DNA from: Thermoleophilaceae bacterium
GTDB taxonomy: Bacteria; Actinomycetota; Thermoleophilia; Solirubrobacterales; Thermoleophilaceae
Length of the DNA: 5,802 nt
NCBI GenBank assembly: GCA_013813135.1
Contig: JACCSF010000215.1
Location: forward strand, 1-5,802
Reading direction: 5' to 3'
The translations under genes were made by a program, and so were the position numbers. This document shows, in pieces, positions 5,496 through 5,802 of this stretch; the first letter of the stretch is position 1, and every line of letters starts with the position of its first letter. The notes beneath the pieces are model-generated. The model did not search any database. It saw nothing but the letters and a program-made list of their open reading frames with translations, and was not told the origin of the DNA.

Positions 5496-5802
5496 GGCGT
5501 CGCGGTGCTCGGCTTCCCGGAGTTCGCGATCGACGACGAGACGCTGCCCTACGACGTCACCCGCGCGCGCTTCGCCGGCTATCGCGAGGGCCTGGGGGCT
5601 GCCTGGAACCCAGAGCTGACCGTACGCGCGATCGGCAACCGCCCGGAGACCGGCGCCCGGGCCCTCGTTGAGCTGATGCGAATGGACCCGCGCCCCACCG
5701 CGGTGCTCGCCATGAGCGACGCGCTCGCCGCCGGCGTCCTGATCGGCGCCGCCGAGCACGGCATCGAGGTGCCCGCCCAGCTGTCCGTGATCGGCTTCGA
5801 CG
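5496..5802 (+). pseudogene. LacI-family transcriptional regulator fragment (lacks N-terminal half; runs off the window)
   Basis: The open frame encodes part of the sugar-binding-protein-like effector domain of a LacI/GalR-type regulator. Counting from 5496, GVAVLGFPE (1-9) is the usual start of the second core strand, RFAGYREGL (25-33) the conserved R-x-x-GY helix, and PTAVLAMSDALAAGVLIGAA (67-86) with VPAQLSVIGFD (92-102) the hallmark C-terminal blocks. An in-frame TGA at 5493-5495 closes the frame just upstream. None of the three plus-strand frames between 5303 and 5495 shows a helix-turn-helix or the first half of the effector domain, and the 190 bp before mmsA is too short to hold them. 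The gene is therefore 5'-truncated, with a join or frameshift near 5480-5500. GTG 5505 could serve as a start but would give a protein without DNA-binding ability. The 3' end is beyond the window. Family recognition is firm; pseudogene status depends on the join being real. Confidence 0.72.

Overview
The window is GC-rich with strong G/C at third codon positions. It combines an F420-biosynthesis radical-SAM enzyme, a PhoX-type Tat-exported protein, Mce-type (YrbE/MlaE) permeases and a CoA-acylating aldehyde dehydrogenase. That mix points to an actinobacterium. A deep-branching soil group such as the Thermoleophilia is possible, but this is inferred from gene content and codon style, not from a marker gene.

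Layout from left to right. (1) The 3' part of an FO synthase gene (CofH half, probably of a fused FbiC) is open to the left edge and ends at 1216. (2) A 240-bp intergenic region contains an array of 11-bp direct repeats (TCAC every 11 bp, 1389-1428). It resembles a PHO box and lies directly upstream of (3) a complete Tat-signal PhoX/DUF839 protein (1457-2662). (4) Immediately after it comes the tail of a YrbE/MlaE permease (about 2647-2989). It lacks its 5' half and carries a one-base frameshift at a G5 run. Its stop overlaps the GTG start of (5) an apparently complete second YrbE/MlaE permease (2986-3798). No MCE-domain gene or ATPase follows. (6) One base later, tail-to-tail on the minus strand, lies a complete methylmalonate-semialdehyde dehydrogenase (3800-5302, mmsA/iolA type) with a good Shine-Dalgarno. 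(7) About 190 bp of upstream DNA follows, with a pair of palindromic GGGGCGTGGCCCC-like motifs. (8) The last 300 bp encode the C-terminal effector-domain part of a LacI-family regulator. Its reading frame is closed by a stop at 5493 and there is no room for a DNA-binding domain, so it looks beheaded.

Working picture: the F420 gene is independent of the rest. phoX looks like a phosphate-starvation gene under its own PHO-box promoter. The permease pair is the broken stump of an mce (lipid/sterol import) operon. The dehydrogenase makes propionyl-CoA from methylmalonate semialdehyde in valine or inositol breakdown and may once have had a LacI-type regulator next door. Both plus-strand fragments resume in mid-gene directly after intact DNA, so the region has either been rearranged by deletions or carries assembly joins. 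I see no clear novel multi-gene system. The most informative signals are the PHO-box array and the decaying mce/LacI fragments.
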